This document shows, piece by piece, positions 44,527-53,732 of a stretch of 64,000 bases of DNA. The notes under the pieces are model-generated. The model saw only the letters and a program-made list of their open reading frames with translations, did no database searches and was not told the origin of the DNA. Location of the stretch: NCBI RefSeq assembly GCF_025318105.1, contig NZ_JAOANI010000015.1:629006-693005 (forward strand), read 5' to 3'. The stretch comes from Venatoribacter pacificus (GTDB lineage Bacteria > Pseudomonadota > Gammaproteobacteria > Pseudomonadales > Oceanobacteraceae). The translations under genes were made by a program, and so were the position numbers. Each line of letters opens with the position of its first letter. Position 1 is the stretch's first letter.

Positions 44527-45747
44527 ATGCTCTACAAGATGAATGCCCAGATTATGGATGCCATGCGCCCGGTGCATGTGCTCGCACGCCATACGCGCAA
44601 TATGTTTTATCAGCCGTGGAATCCACTGAATTACGGCATCTTTTTTCGTACCGTACGTGCCACGATGGAGCTGACCGAACGTCTGACCGATTACTACGAG
44701 CAACCGGACTGGGATCTGGACACCACGGAAATCGACGGCCGTACCATCGGCATCGAATACAAAACTGTGATTGAAAAACCCTACTGTAACCTGCTGCATT
44801 TCCGCCGCCGCACACGCGGACTGGATCAGCCTAAGGTGCTGCTGCTGGCGCCGTTATCCGGCCACTTTGCTACTTTATTGCGCGGTACTGTGCGCGAGTT
44901 TTTACCGGACCATGAGGTGTACATTACCGATTGGCGTAATGCCCGTGATGTACCGATGAGCGATGGCGGTTTCCGTTTCGATGATTACGTCGAGTACTTA
45001 ATCGAATTTATGGAAAAACTCGGTCCGGATACCCACGTACTGGCGGTGTGTCAGCCCTGCGTACCAGCGTTGGTCGCGGCCGGCTATATGGCGATGCATA
45101 ACAACCCGAATCTGCCGAAAAGCATGAGTCTGATGGGTGGGCCGGTGGATGTCCGCATTAATCCGACCGACGTTAATGACTATGCGTCCGGCCGTGATCT
45201 GGAGTGGTTTGAAGATAACGTTATTTGTCGTGTACCGCCGGGTTTTAAAGGCCGTGGCCAGTTGGTTTATCCGGGTTTTATTCAGCTGACGGGTTTTATG
45301 TCGATGAATATGGATTCCCATGTCAGTAAGCACTTCAAATTTTTCAGTGATCTGGTGAAGGGTGATGGTGACAGTGCCGAAGCGCATCGTCAGTTTTATA
45401 ACGAGTACCTTGCTGTTATGGATATGCCTGCGCAGTATTATCTCGACACCATCCGCCGGGTCTTTCTGGAACATCAGTTGCCGAAAGGAGAGTTGGAATT
45501 CCGCGGTGAAAAAGTGGATCTTAAAGCCATTAAGTCTATGGCTTTAATGACCATTGAAGGCGAGCTGGACGATATTACCGGACGCGGTCAAACGTCTTGT
45601 GCACTGGAATTATGTGCCGGTATTGCCAAAGGTAAAAAACAACATCTGGAAGAAGAAGGGGTTGGCCATTACGGTATTTTTAATGGCCGTAAATTCCGCG
45701 AAAGCATTGCCCCTAAAGTAAAAGCCTTTATGAAAAAACACGCCTGA
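44527..45747 (+). CDS. phaZ: Intracellular polyhydroxyalkanoate depolymerase
   Basis: ATG 44527 follows GGAGG by eight bases. The 406-residue protein matches Ralstonia PhaZ1-type depolymerases along its length: EYEKP-like YYEQPDWDL, LVVAPLSGH-like LLLAPLSGHFATLLRGTVRE, VYITDWRNARDVP, and the lipase-box-like VCQPCVPAL with nucleophile C175, plus GHYGIFNGRKFR with the catalytic histidine. It degrades stored PHA granules in the cytoplasm. It has no signal peptide. A terminator follows. Confidence 0.9.
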   Translation: MLYKMNAQIMDAMRPVHVLARHTRNMFYQPWNPLNYGIFFRTVRATMELTERLTDYYEQPDWDLDTTEIDGRTIGIEYKTVIEKPYCNLLHFRRRTRGLDQPKVLLLAPLSGHFATLLRGTVREFLPDHEVYITDWRNARDVPMSDGGFRFDDYVEYLIEFMEKLGPDTHVLAVCQPCVPALVAAGYMAMHNNPNLPKSMSLMGGPVDVRINPTDVNDYASGRDLEWFEDNVICRVPPGFKGRGQLVYPGFIQLTGFMSMNMDSHVSKHFKFFSDLVKGDGDSAEAHRQFYNEYLAVMDMPAQYYLDTIRRVFLEHQLPKGELEFRGEKVDLKAIKSMALMTIEGELDDITGRGQTSCALELCAGIAKGKKQHLEEEGVGHYGIFNGRKFRESIAPKVKAFMKKHA

Positions 45748-45762
45748 AGGTTTGCGGATAAT

Positions 45763-45801
45763 AAAAAAGCGGCCGTTGTTTATAACTATGGCCGCTTTTT
45801 T
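45763..45801 (+). terminator. Terminator after phaZ
   Basis: AAAAAAGCGGCC pairs with GGCCGCTTTTTT around a 15-base loop, with a T-run. Confidence 0.88.
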
Positions 45802-45816
45802 ATGTGCAGAATGTCA

Positions 45817-45844
45817 GGGCCTGTTTAATTAGTGTTAACAGGCC
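45817..45844. repeat. Dispersed palindrome, family A, copy 2
   Basis: Arms GGGCCTGTT (45817-45825) and AACAGGCC (45837-45844) around TAATTAGTGTT. It differs from the copy at 21026-21054 by one base in the shared 28. The stop codon of the minus-strand histidine kinase gene begins right after the right arm. Confidence 0.75.
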
Positions 45845-47425
45845 TTAGGGCGTGCTTGGCGTTGCCGGTGCTTCCCGGCCGGTATGCAAGCGGGCGATGC
45901 AACGCAGCAGTTTCTCACCGCTTAAGGGTTTCAGAACCACATCATCCATGCCAGCGTTCAGACAGGTCTGGCGATCCTGCTCCATGGCGTTGGCGGTAAG
46001 ACCAACAATAGGAATGCGGCGATGATAGTCATCCATTTCACGCAGCAATTGCGTGGCGCGCAGACCGTCCATTACCGGCATATGCCAATCCATTAAAATC
46101 AGATCAAAACGTTGCTGCTGACAGAAGTCGAGGGCCTCCTGACCGTGTTCGGCAACCGTTACCTTAATACCGGCATGGGACAGAATTTTTTTGGTCACTA
46201 ATTGATTGGTGCGGTTATCCTCAACCAGCAGAATCTTCAGGTCGGGTATCTTTGGCAATGGATCAAGCTGACTCGGCACCGGAATATCCTGCATTAATGC
46301 CGGATAACTCAGATTAAATTCGAACACCGAGCCTTTGCCGGGAGCGCTGCTGACTTCAATGCTGCCGCCTTTGGCATTCACCAGATCTTTGCAGATAGTC
46401 AGCCCCAGGCCACTGCCTTCGTAGCGGCGGGTGGTCGATTGGTCGACCTGGCTGAACGGACGGAATAATTTATTCATATCGTCGGCATGAATACCGATGC
46501 CAGTATCGACAACGCGGAAGCGCAGCTGGTGCTCCTGGCCCAGGCGCTTACTCAGATCAATGGTCAGAGATACGCTGCCTTCGTGGGTAAACTTAACCGC
46601 ATTACTGACCAGATTAAGCAGAATTTGTTTTAGTCTGCCGCCGTCGCCATTCAGCTGGTCAGGAATACGGCTGTCGAGATTCACGCTGAAGCGGATGTTC
46701 TTTTCCTGTACCGCATGCTGCACCAGATTCTGCACATCTTTAACGGCTTCGCGCAGTGAGAACGGTGCATTTTCCAGACGGATATTACCACTGTCGATTC
46801 GGGCATATTCGAGAATATCTGAGGTCTGGCGGGTAAGAGCTTCGGTCGCATTCAGAATCAACCGGCACAGTTCTTCTTTCTCCTGCGGGTCGTCGCTGTG
46901 ACGCAATAATTCTGTTGCGCCACGAATACCATTTAATGGCGTGCGCATTTCGTGGCTCATATTCGCCAGGAAAGATGTTTTCACTTCGTTGGCGGCTTCG
47001 GCCGCTTTTTGGGCCTGTTTCAGGCGGGTGATGTTACGTGAAATGCCAAAGATATATTGCACTTCACCGGCGGAACCAAAAATCGGAGAAAGCGTGGTGC
47101 TCCAATATTGCGGACTGCCATCGTGGCTGGTCAGCTCTTCTATTTCTTCATACTGAATGGGTTCTTTGCGTTCCATGCAGCGTTTGTAATTGGCACTGAC
47201 CTGCTCATACAAATCAGGGGGCATCAGTTCTTTGATGCCCATATCTTTTGGGGCTGCGGATACCAGCTCCAGACTTAACTGCTGCGACAGGTTGGTTTTT
47301 ACAAAATAAAAATCGTCCTCCCCAACCCGCAGGATAAACATATTATCCGGCGAGTTGCGCCAGATCTCGTAAAACAGATGGGTTTCGAGATCCAGCCCGC
47401 TATCGGGGCGTTTATCGTCGCTCAT
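45845..47425 (-). CDS. Soluble hybrid sensor histidine kinase (PAS-HK-REC)
   Basis: 526 residues with no membrane segment. A PAS domain (about 20-135, ending GISRNITRLKQAQK) is followed by a dimerisation domain with the phosphorylated H158 (ANMSHEMRTPLNG), an ATPase domain (LNLVSNAVKFT, DTGIGI, GSGLGLTICK) and a receiver with acceptor D446 (LILMDWHMPVMDG). ATG 47425 overlaps the stop of the DUF917 gene, so translation is coupled to it. It is likely to sense a cytoplasmic cue or redox state through the PAS domain. No separate response regulator or phosphotransfer protein is adjacent. Confidence 0.9.
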   Translation of the reverse strand: MSDDKRPDSGLDLETHLFYEIWRNSPDNMFILRVGEDDFYFVKTNLSQQLSLELVSAAPKDMGIKELMPPDLYEQVSANYKRCMERKEPIQYEEIEELTSHDGSPQYWSTTLSPIFGSAGEVQYIFGISRNITRLKQAQKAAEAANEVKTSFLANMSHEMRTPLNGIRGATELLRHSDDPQEKEELCRLILNATEALTRQTSDILEYARIDSGNIRLENAPFSLREAVKDVQNLVQHAVQEKNIRFSVNLDSRIPDQLNGDGGRLKQILLNLVSNAVKFTHEGSVSLTIDLSKRLGQEHQLRFRVVDTGIGIHADDMNKLFRPFSQVDQSTTRRYEGSGLGLTICKDLVNAKGGSIEVSSAPGKGSVFEFNLSYPALMQDIPVPSQLDPLPKIPDLKILLVEDNRTNQLVTKKILSHAGIKVTVAEHGQEALDFCQQQRFDLILMDWHMPVMDGLRATQLLREMDDYHRRIPIVGLTANAMEQDRQTCLNAGMDDVVLKPLSGEKLLRCIARLHTGREAPATPSTP

Positions 47426-48660
47426 TTTTCCGCAGTTCCTTTGGCACAGAGCGTGAGGTTCAGGTCTTCAATCGGGATATAGGCGGACACCGCTACGTGA
47501 TCTTCCGGGAAGGCGCTGAGAATATCGTTCAGGTCATCCATAAACTGGCTGATCACCGGCGTGATGCGGATGGCTTCCGGACAGGCGGTTCCCCACAGGG
47601 TACAGTTCTGACCTTCGCGGATATCGGCAGTCGACAGTGGCGAACCCGCAGGGGTTTCGCCGTCAGCGCTGGCAAGCATGATATTGATGCAGTCCGGAGC
47701 AATAGCATGTGGCCGCCCTTGTTTTACATCCCAGGCCAACAGGCTTTCGTTTTTGTAATACACCCAGTAATCACCTGTTGGTGCACTGAAAATAATTTTG
47801 CCGACATCAAAGCCCCCGTGGGTGCGGTTGATGATTTTGCTGATTTTACCTTCGGTAAAAATGTAGTTATGAATGTGCAGCAGATCGAGCAGCATTGACA
47901 ACGCCGGTACCGATGGCGAACTGAGAATCTGGCGACCGACGGTCAACGCGCGCCCAACGGAGTTGTACACCAATGAGCCCCTGGCGGCCGGGCTTTGCAG
48001 AAAGTTGGTATCCAGCGGATAACAGGCCATGCCTCCCACCTGATGGTATTCCGGCTGACTGACGGTTTCGCGTGCTTTTTCTTCCAGCTCCGCAGCGGTC
48101 AGGTCAAGGAACAGGGTTGAGGCAAAGGGTTCTGCTGTCCAGTTGCATTTTACTCCGGCACTGCTTTGGGTATCGGAGGCAATCATCGCCGGGCAGCTCG
48201 GTGCATTGGTGGCGGCGAGCAGGGTTTCGGTCAGGCGCGGGTCGGCGCGGCCAGAGGGGTCGGCGTCGATCACTGCAACCTTACCGTCCATCATCGAGGC
48301 GATATAAAACGGGATGAGTGTATTCACCGCGCCGATTTCACCGGGCAACAGGTACTCAATGGTTTTGTGTTCTTTTTCTGCCAGATAGGCGCTGAGGCTT
48401 TTAAACGCATTCACCGGAGCGGTAAACCCATGGCCTTCGGCGGCCGCATCGGGAGAGCCAAGATCGACCACCATCAGGGCGGTTTTATCGCGCTCAAGTT
48501 GCGTGACCGGTAACAGGCTGACGGTACCACTCATGCGTTGCAGAAAATCGAGTGCCATGCTGATCGGGCCGCCGCCACCGGAGGCGAGGAAACAGGCACC
48601 GTAAACCAGTGCTTTAAGATCGTCGGTGTTGAGCGTGGTCGGTGTGGCAATAGGCTGCAT
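47422..48660 (-). CDS. DUF917-family protein
   Basis: ATG 48660 follows AAGGAAG, giving 412 residues. The DUF917 N-terminal signature is present (LVYGACFLASGGGGPISMAL), as are EIGAVNTLIPFYIASMM and DADPSGRADPRLTETLL. The family is cytoplasmic, related to S-methyl-thiohydantoin desulfurases and often near hydantoinase genes, but no such gene is here. It forms a two-gene operon with the hybrid kinase through an ATGA overlap, so an enzymatic or ligand-sensing role in that pathway is possible. Biochemical function unknown. Confidence 0.82.
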   Translation of the reverse strand: MQPIATPTTLNTDDLKALVYGACFLASGGGGPISMALDFLQRMSGTVSLLPVTQLERDKTALMVVDLGSPDAAAEGHGFTAPVNAFKSLSAYLAEKEHKTIEYLLPGEIGAVNTLIPFYIASMMDGKVAVIDADPSGRADPRLTETLLAATNAPSCPAMIASDTQSSAGVKCNWTAEPFASTLFLDLTAAELEEKARETVSQPEYHQVGGMACYPLDTNFLQSPAARGSLVYNSVGRALTVGRQILSSPSVPALSMLLDLLHIHNYIFTEGKISKIINRTHGGFDVGKIIFSAPTGDYWVYYKNESLLAWDVKQGRPHAIAPDCINIMLASADGETPAGSPLSTADIREGQNCTLWGTACPEAIRITPVISQFMDDLNDILSAFPEDHVAVSAYIPIEDLNLTLCAKGTAEK

Positions 48661-49043
48661 AGCGGACTTCCTTTTCCTGAGTTGCATCAACTTTAGACCA
48701 AAGGTGAAATCGCTGTATAGCGGCAAATGACCTGATCGACCTGATAAGAAGGACGCAGAAGCGTCAACAAAGCGAAAAAACGGCAGAAAAAGACAGTCAT
48801 AATCTTGTCAGGAACGGCGCTTTTTTCTAATCTGCGACGTCTGAATTCTTCTGCGGAGTCCGCACCGACATGATTTAAACGCCCTGCTTCAGCCATTAAT
48901 CCATTTCTTCGGTTATTAATCGGCGAGCAGGACCGCGTATGTCGGGTCTGGGTCTGTCTGGCTTTTCCATAAGCTTCCTCTTGGTTCCTTGTACACAGAA
49001 TCTGTGTCACCCGCTATGCGCCTGCTGCCGCAGGAGTGTCTTT
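48661..49043. other. Divergent intergenic region between the DUF917 and ABC-F genes
   Basis: 383 bases. The frame of the ABC-F gene stays open through 35 codons here, from GTG-like codons near 48939, but without a ribosome site. TGCGGA/TCCGCA forms a short hairpin around 48863. ABC-F genes often have regulatory leader peptides; none can be named with confidence. Confidence 0.5.
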
Positions 49044-50675
49044 GTGACTCAATCTGTCCTTCTTGAATGTGCTCATCTGAACGACCAAACCGCTGCGGGC
49101 GACAGGATTCTGCAGGATATTCACCTGTCGTTAGCGGCTGGCCGCTATGGCCTGTGCGGGCGTAATGGCAGCGGCAAATCACGGCTGCTGACAATGCTGG
49201 CAGGGCAGTTGCGGCCAGCGCAGGGGGATGTTCGTTGTTACGGTCGCCTTGGCTGGCTGCCACAACAGCAAACGGACGTGCCGATTAACCGCGACGACTC
49301 GGTTGCGGACTTCCTGAATCTGACCGCGTTACTTGAGGCATTGCTGCGGGTGGAAGCTGGCTGCGGGTATGCCCCGGACTTTGAGCTGATCGGTGACGAC
49401 TGGAACCTGCCAGCCAGGCTGCAACAGATTTTGCCGCAGCATGGTTTTGAGCTGCCGCCCCAGGCATCGTTAGCACAACTGGCGCAGTGCCTGCAGCGGC
49501 CATTGCAGACATTGAGCGGTGGTGAACGGATGCGCCTGCAGTTGGCATTACTGTTTGCTGCAGCACCAGATGTGCTGTTGCTGGATGAACCGGGTAATCA
49601 CCTCGACAGTGCCGGTCAGCAGTGGCTGTTGAAGCAGATAGCGGCTTTCCGTGGCTTGCTGATTCTGGTCAGTCATGAGCGTCCGTTATTACAGGCCATG
49701 GAACACATCCTGGAATTGCGTGGCGGCCATCTGCACCACTACGGCGGTCATTACGGGCAGTTTATACAGCAGCGTCGGCAGGAACAGGACGCGCTGCAGC
49801 GACAGTTGGAAGGCAGCCGCCAGCGCCTGCAACAGGTGTCGGCCGAAGCGCAGCGCAGCCAGGAGAAAGCCGCCCGCCGGGCGCAGAGTGGTAAGCGCGA
49901 GCGCCGCGATGGCAGCCAGAGCAAACTGCTGCTGGATAAACAACGGCAAAGTGCTGAACAGCAGCAAGGGCGGCAGAGTCGTCTGCGCAGTCGCCAGTCA
50001 GAGCAGGCGACTGCGCAGCTCAGACAAAATCAGCAGCAGTGGCTGCAGGACGATGCCGGTGCAACGCAATGGTATCTGCCGCAGGCGCAAAACCTGCGCC
50101 GCGGTACTGCTCTGCAGGTGACACAGCTACCTTGGCCCGTACCTCAGGCCGCTGTGTCGGCGGATGCCAGCCTGACGTTCAGCCTGCAACAGGGCGAGCG
50201 CTGCTGGCTGCGCGGTGCCAATGGCAGCGGTAAAAGTACCTTGCTGACCTTGCTCGCCACGGTGGATAAGGGCCAGCAACATATCCAGCGCCGGGTGCCT
50301 GTGCAGCTGCTGGATCAACACTGCCGCCTGTTGCAAAACGAACTCAGCGTGCTCGATAACCTGCAGCAGTTCTCGTCATTAAACGCGACAGCTGCGCGCA
50401 CGTTACTGGCGGGCGTCGGCCTGTCGGCTGATATTTGCCTGCGCCCGGCGGCGGTCTTAAGCGGGGGCGAACGGATGAAGCTGGCGCTGTTAATGGTGAC
50501 GCAACAAACGCCGGGTGCGCTGTTGCTGCTGGATGAGCCGGATAATCACCTGGATATGCATAGCCGCGAACAACTGGCGCAGGCTCTGTGCGCGTATCAG
50601 GGCGCGATGATTCTGGTCAGTCACGATGAATGGTTTGCCGCAGCCTGTGGGGTAACGCAAACGCTGAAACTGTAA
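49044..50675 (+). CDS. ABC-F family ATPase
   Basis: GTG 49044 follows AGGAG by seven bases and gives 543 residues. Two ABC cassettes in tandem without membrane parts: GRNGSGKSRLL, LSGGERMRLQLALL and LLLDEPGNHLD in the first; GANGSGKSTLL, LSGGERMKLALLM and LLLDEPDNHLD in the second. They are joined by a glutamine- and arginine-rich linker (about 245-345). ABC-F proteins act on the ribosome, as translation factors or for antibiotic protection. The subgroup is not fixed; a resistance role is possible but not shown. Confidence 0.88.
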   Translation: MTQSVLLECAHLNDQTAAGDRILQDIHLSLAAGRYGLCGRNGSGKSRLLTMLAGQLRPAQGDVRCYGRLGWLPQQQTDVPINRDDSVADFLNLTALLEALLRVEAGCGYAPDFELIGDDWNLPARLQQILPQHGFELPPQASLAQLAQCLQRPLQTLSGGERMRLQLALLFAAAPDVLLLDEPGNHLDSAGQQWLLKQIAAFRGLLILVSHERPLLQAMEHILELRGGHLHHYGGHYGQFIQQRRQEQDALQRQLEGSRQRLQQVSAEAQRSQEKAARRAQSGKRERRDGSQSKLLLDKQRQSAEQQQGRQSRLRSRQSEQATAQLRQNQQQWLQDDAGATQWYLPQAQNLRRGTALQVTQLPWPVPQAAVSADASLTFSLQQGERCWLRGANGSGKSTLLTLLATVDKGQQHIQRRVPVQLLDQHCRLLQNELSVLDNLQQFSSLNATAARTLLAGVGLSADICLRPAAVLSGGERMKLALLMVTQQTPGALLLLDEPDNHLDMHSREQLAQALCAYQGAMILVSHDEWFAAACGVTQTLKL

Positions 50676-50684
50676 GTGCAACGC

Positions 50685-50722
50685 CTTGTTGCCAGTAGCC
50701 GCTGCTGTCTTCTGGCAACAAG
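50685..50722. other. Inverted repeat between the ABC-F gene and metX
   Basis: CTTGTTGCCAG (50685-50695) pairs exactly with CTGGCAACAAG (50712-50722) over a 16-base loop. It has no T-run. It could be a weak terminator or a protein-binding site in the metX leader. Confidence 0.6.
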
Positions 50723-50779
50723 CCTGATAAACTCCGCGCCTTAATTGTCAGCTTTCACCAACGCGGGAAACGAACGCTC

Positions 50780-51952
50780 ATGCCGGATGTTATTCCCGAC
50801 GACTCCGTCGGTCTGGTCACTCCCCAGTTACAGCATTTTGATCAGCCACTGACCTTGCGCAGTGGCCGGGTTCTGCCGCAGTACGACCTGATGTACGAAA
50901 CCTATGGCAGCCTGAATTCCAATCAATCGAACGCAGTGTTGATCTGTCACGCCCTGAGTGGTGATCATCACGCGGCGGGTTACCACAGCATGGACGACAA
51001 AAAGCCCGGCTGGTGGGATACCGCGATTGGTCCCGGTAAAGCGATCGATACCAACCGCTTTTTTGTGGTGGCACTGAATAACTTAGGTGGTTGCTCAGGT
51101 TCGACCGGCCCGACCAGTATTAATCCGGAAAGCGGTGAAGTGTATGGCCCGGAATTTCCGATTCTGGCGGTGCGTGATTGGGTGAACAGCCAGGCGCGGC
51201 TGGCCGATGTGCTGGGCATTCAGCAATGGGCTGCGGTGGTGGGTGGTTCGCTCGGTGGTATGCAGGTATTACGCTGGTCGATCCAGTTTCCTGAGCGCGT
51301 ACGCCATGCGGTGGTCATTGCTTCGGCGCCGAAATTATCGGCGCAGAACATCGCCTTTAACGAAGTTGCGCGTCAGGCCATTGCCAAAGACCCGGACTTT
51401 CATGATGGCTGGTATCACAAGTTTGACACCATTCCGAAATCCGGCCTGATGCAGGCGCGCATGCTTGGCCATCTGACGTATTTGTCTGACGATGCCATGC
51501 GGCAGAAATTCGGCCGTGATCTGAAAAAAGGCAAACTCAGCTACAGCTTCGCCCCTGAATTTGAGGTCGAGAGTTATCTGCATTATCAGGGGGAGAAATT
51601 CAGTACCCGCTTTGATGCCAACACCTACATGCTGATGACTAAGGCACTGGATTATTTTGATCCGGCGGCCGATTTTGATAACGACCTGGTGACGTGCCTG
51701 AGTCGCTCGCAGTGCGATTATCTGGTGGTGTCTTTTACCACCGACTGGCGTTTCTCGCCGGAACGTTCGGAAGAAATTGTGAATGCGCTGGTGCATGCCG
51801 ACAAAAACGTCAGCTATGCCTGCATTGAATCCGACAATGGTCATGACGCTTTTCTGTTACCCATTCCGCGCTATATGGATATTTTCAAAGCCTATATGCA
51901 ACGGGTGGCGGCCAGTATTCCACTGGATAATGCGGCGGAGGTTACAGCATGA
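50780..51952 (+). CDS. metX: Homoserine O-acyltransferase MetX
   Basis: 390 residues, alpha/beta hydrolase fold. The nucleophile serine is in VVGGSLGGMQVL, the family signature in NNLGGCSGSTGPTSINP, the catalytic aspartate region in SFTTDWRFSPE and the histidine in ESDNGHDAFLL. It acylates homoserine as the first step of methionine synthesis. Whether it uses acetyl- or succinyl-CoA cannot be told by eye. It overlaps metW by four bases. Confidence 0.92.
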   Translation: MPDVIPDDSVGLVTPQLQHFDQPLTLRSGRVLPQYDLMYETYGSLNSNQSNAVLICHALSGDHHAAGYHSMDDKKPGWWDTAIGPGKAIDTNRFFVVALNNLGGCSGSTGPTSINPESGEVYGPEFPILAVRDWVNSQARLADVLGIQQWAAVVGGSLGGMQVLRWSIQFPERVRHAVVIASAPKLSAQNIAFNEVARQAIAKDPDFHDGWYHKFDTIPKSGLMQARMLGHLTYLSDDAMRQKFGRDLKKGKLSYSFAPEFEVESYLHYQGEKFSTRFDANTYMLMTKALDYFDPAADFDNDLVTCLSRSQCDYLVVSFTTDWRFSPERSEEIVNALVHADKNVSYACIESDNGHDAFLLPIPRYMDIFKAYMQRVAASIPLDNAAEVTA

Positions 51953-52551
51953 CGGTATTACGCGATGACCTGGCCATTATCCAGCAGTGGGTTAAACCCG
52001 ACAGTCAGATACTCGATCTTGGCTGCGGTGAAGGCTCGCTGCTGAGTTACCTTAAGCGCCATAAAAATGTGCGTGGTTATGGCCTGGAAATTAACCCGGA
52101 AAAAATCACCGCCTGCATTGCCAACGGCGTGAACGTGATTGAACAGGATCTGGATAAAGGCCTGAGTAATTTTAAAGATAACAGTATTGATACCGTCATC
52201 ATGACTCAGGCGTTGCAGGCTGTGCAGCGCCCGGATCTGTTGCTGGATGAAATGCTGCGCATCGGTGACGAAGCCATTGTCACTTTCCCGAACTTTGGTT
52301 ACTGGCGTACGCGCTTTTATCTGCTGCTGAAAGGGCGGATGCCGATGTCGGAAACCCTGCCGTATAATTGGTATGACACGCCCAATATTCACATGTGCAC
52401 CTTCCGCGATTTTGAGATGCTGTGCCGCGAAAAAGGCATCCGTATCCTTAATAAAACCGTGGTCGATGACCAGCATAAAGAACACTGGACGATTCGTCTG
52501 TGGCCGTCCATGCTGGGTGAAATAGCCGTTTATCACATCACAAGGAAATGA
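51949..52551 (+). CDS. metW: MetW, methionine biosynthesis protein
   Basis: 200 residues with a SAM-methyltransferase-like fold: ILDLGCGEGSLLSYL (motif I), then VIMTQALQAVQRPDLLLDEM, VTFPNFGYW, and PNIHMCTFRDFEMLC. MetW accompanies MetX in many proteobacteria and is needed for its activity in some. ATG overlaps the metX stop. Confidence 0.92.
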   Translation: MTVLRDDLAIIQQWVKPDSQILDLGCGEGSLLSYLKRHKNVRGYGLEINPEKITACIANGVNVIEQDLDKGLSNFKDNSIDTVIMTQALQAVQRPDLLLDEMLRIGDEAIVTFPNFGYWRTRFYLLLKGRMPMSETLPYNWYDTPNIHMCTFRDFEMLCREKGIRILNKTVVDDQHKEHWTIRLWPSMLGEIAVYHITRK

Positions 52552-52553
52552 TC

Positions 52554-53030
52554 ATGAAAGCACTGACTCAGGTTTTTACCGCATGTTTATTCACCCTGTG
52601 TGCCGCCTTCAGCCCGATGCTGCTGGCCGCCGACCGTGGTGAGCAAAAACAGGTCTTTGGCGACTACGAAGTTCATTATATCGGCCTTAACTCCAGCTTC
52701 CTGCCACCGGAAGCGGCCGAAGCCTATGGCATTACCCGTTCACGGGCGCTGGGTTATATCAGCGTGTCGATTCTGCATAACGAAGACGGCAGCGATATGC
52801 CGGTTATGCCGGTTGCCGTCAGCGGTAATGTAACGGGTAAAATCCGCAATCTGGTCGGTCAGAGCCGTGAGCTGGAGTTTCAGGAAATTAAAGAAACCAA
52901 TGCGGTGTACTACATCACCACCTTCCGCTTTGACGATGAAGATATGTACAACATCGACCTGAAGGCAACACCGGAAGGCCAAAGCCGTACCTTTGATGTG
53001 AAATTCAGCCAGCGATTTTACGAAGAATGA
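52554..53030 (+). CDS. DUF4426 exported protein
   Basis: ATG 52554 lies six bases after AAGGAA and is preferred over ATG 52548. The 158-residue product has a signal peptide (about 1-24, CAAFSPMLLAA) and a small beta-rich mature domain of DUF4426 type (FGDYEVHYIGLNSSFLPPEA; AYGITRSRALGYISVSIL). Function unknown, but it stands between metW and rdgB in pseudomonads as well. Its TGA overlaps the rdgB ATG. Confidence 0.85.
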   Translation: MKALTQVFTACLFTLCAAFSPMLLAADRGEQKQVFGDYEVHYIGLNSSFLPPEAAEAYGITRSRALGYISVSILHNEDGSDMPVMPVAVSGNVTGKIRNLVGQSRELEFQEIKETNAVYYITTFRFDDEDMYNIDLKATPEGQSRTFDVKFSQRFYEE

Positions 53031-53641
53031 GCAAAATAGTACTCGCCAGCGGAAACGCCGGAAAACTGCGTGAATTCTCAGCTCTGTTCGATACCCACTT
53101 TGCTGAGCAGAATATTGAGCTGATTCCGCAAACTCAGCTTAATGTGATTGAGGCAGAAGAAACCGGCCTCAGTTTTGTTGAAAACGCCATCCTCAAAGCA
53201 CGTAATGCCTGCGCTGCCACCGGTCTGCCGGCATTGGCCGATGATTCCGGTCTTGAAGTCGATGCCCTGCAGGGCGCGCCCGGAATTTACAGCGCCCGCT
53301 ATGCCGCTGCGGATGATGGCTTCGGCCAGGGCGACAGTGCCAATAATGCCAAGCTGCTGGCGGCGCTGAAAGACGTGCCCGAAGCGCAGCGTACAGCCCG
53401 TTTCCAGTGCGTACTGGTGTATATGCGCCATGCCGCCGACCCAACGCCACAGGTATTCCAGGGCAGCTGGGAAGGCCGTATTCTGACAGCGCCTGAAGGG
53501 CATGATGGCTTTGGCTATGATCCGCTGTTTTTTGTACCGGGTGAAGGTTGCGCCTCGGCCAGCCTGAGCAAAGAACGTAAAAATCAACTTTCTCACCGTG
53601 GTCAGGCGATTCAGCAACTTCTGGCGCGCTGGCACGTCTGA
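53027..53641 (+). CDS. rdgB: dITP/XTP pyrophosphatase RdgB
   Basis: 204 residues, Ham1/RdgB family: KIVLASGNAGKLREFSALF, PALADDSGLEVDALQGAPGI, YSARYA and HDGFGYDPLFF with conserved metal- and base-binding residues. It removes non-canonical purine nucleotides such as dITP before they enter DNA. Last gene of the metX-metW-DUF4426-rdgB unit; a terminator follows. Confidence 0.94.
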   Translation: MSKIVLASGNAGKLREFSALFDTHFAEQNIELIPQTQLNVIEAEETGLSFVENAILKARNACAATGLPALADDSGLEVDALQGAPGIYSARYAAADDGFGQGDSANNAKLLAALKDVPEAQRTARFQCVLVYMRHAADPTPQVFQGSWEGRILTAPEGHDGFGYDPLFFVPGEGCASASLSKERKNQLSHRGQAIQQLLARWHV

Positions 53642-53681
53642 TACTCCTTTCCGGGTTGCTTGATCCGGGATCGCAAGTCTG

Positions 53682-53710
53682 GCCCGCGCTTATGGTGCGG
53701 GCTTTTTTAT
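53682..53710 (+). terminator. Terminator after rdgB
   Basis: GCCCGC pairs with GCGGGC around a nine-base loop, followed by TTTTTTATT. It lies between rdgB and the ZapB-like gene. Confidence 0.85.
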
Positions 53711-53732
53711 TATTTTTTACAAAGAGTAATGT

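Noticed and set aside
53650..53670. TGGCACG near the end of rdgB as a sigma-54 promoter
   Set aside because: There is no TTGC-type -12 element at the required spacing, and the site is just inside the end of rdgB and before its terminator.
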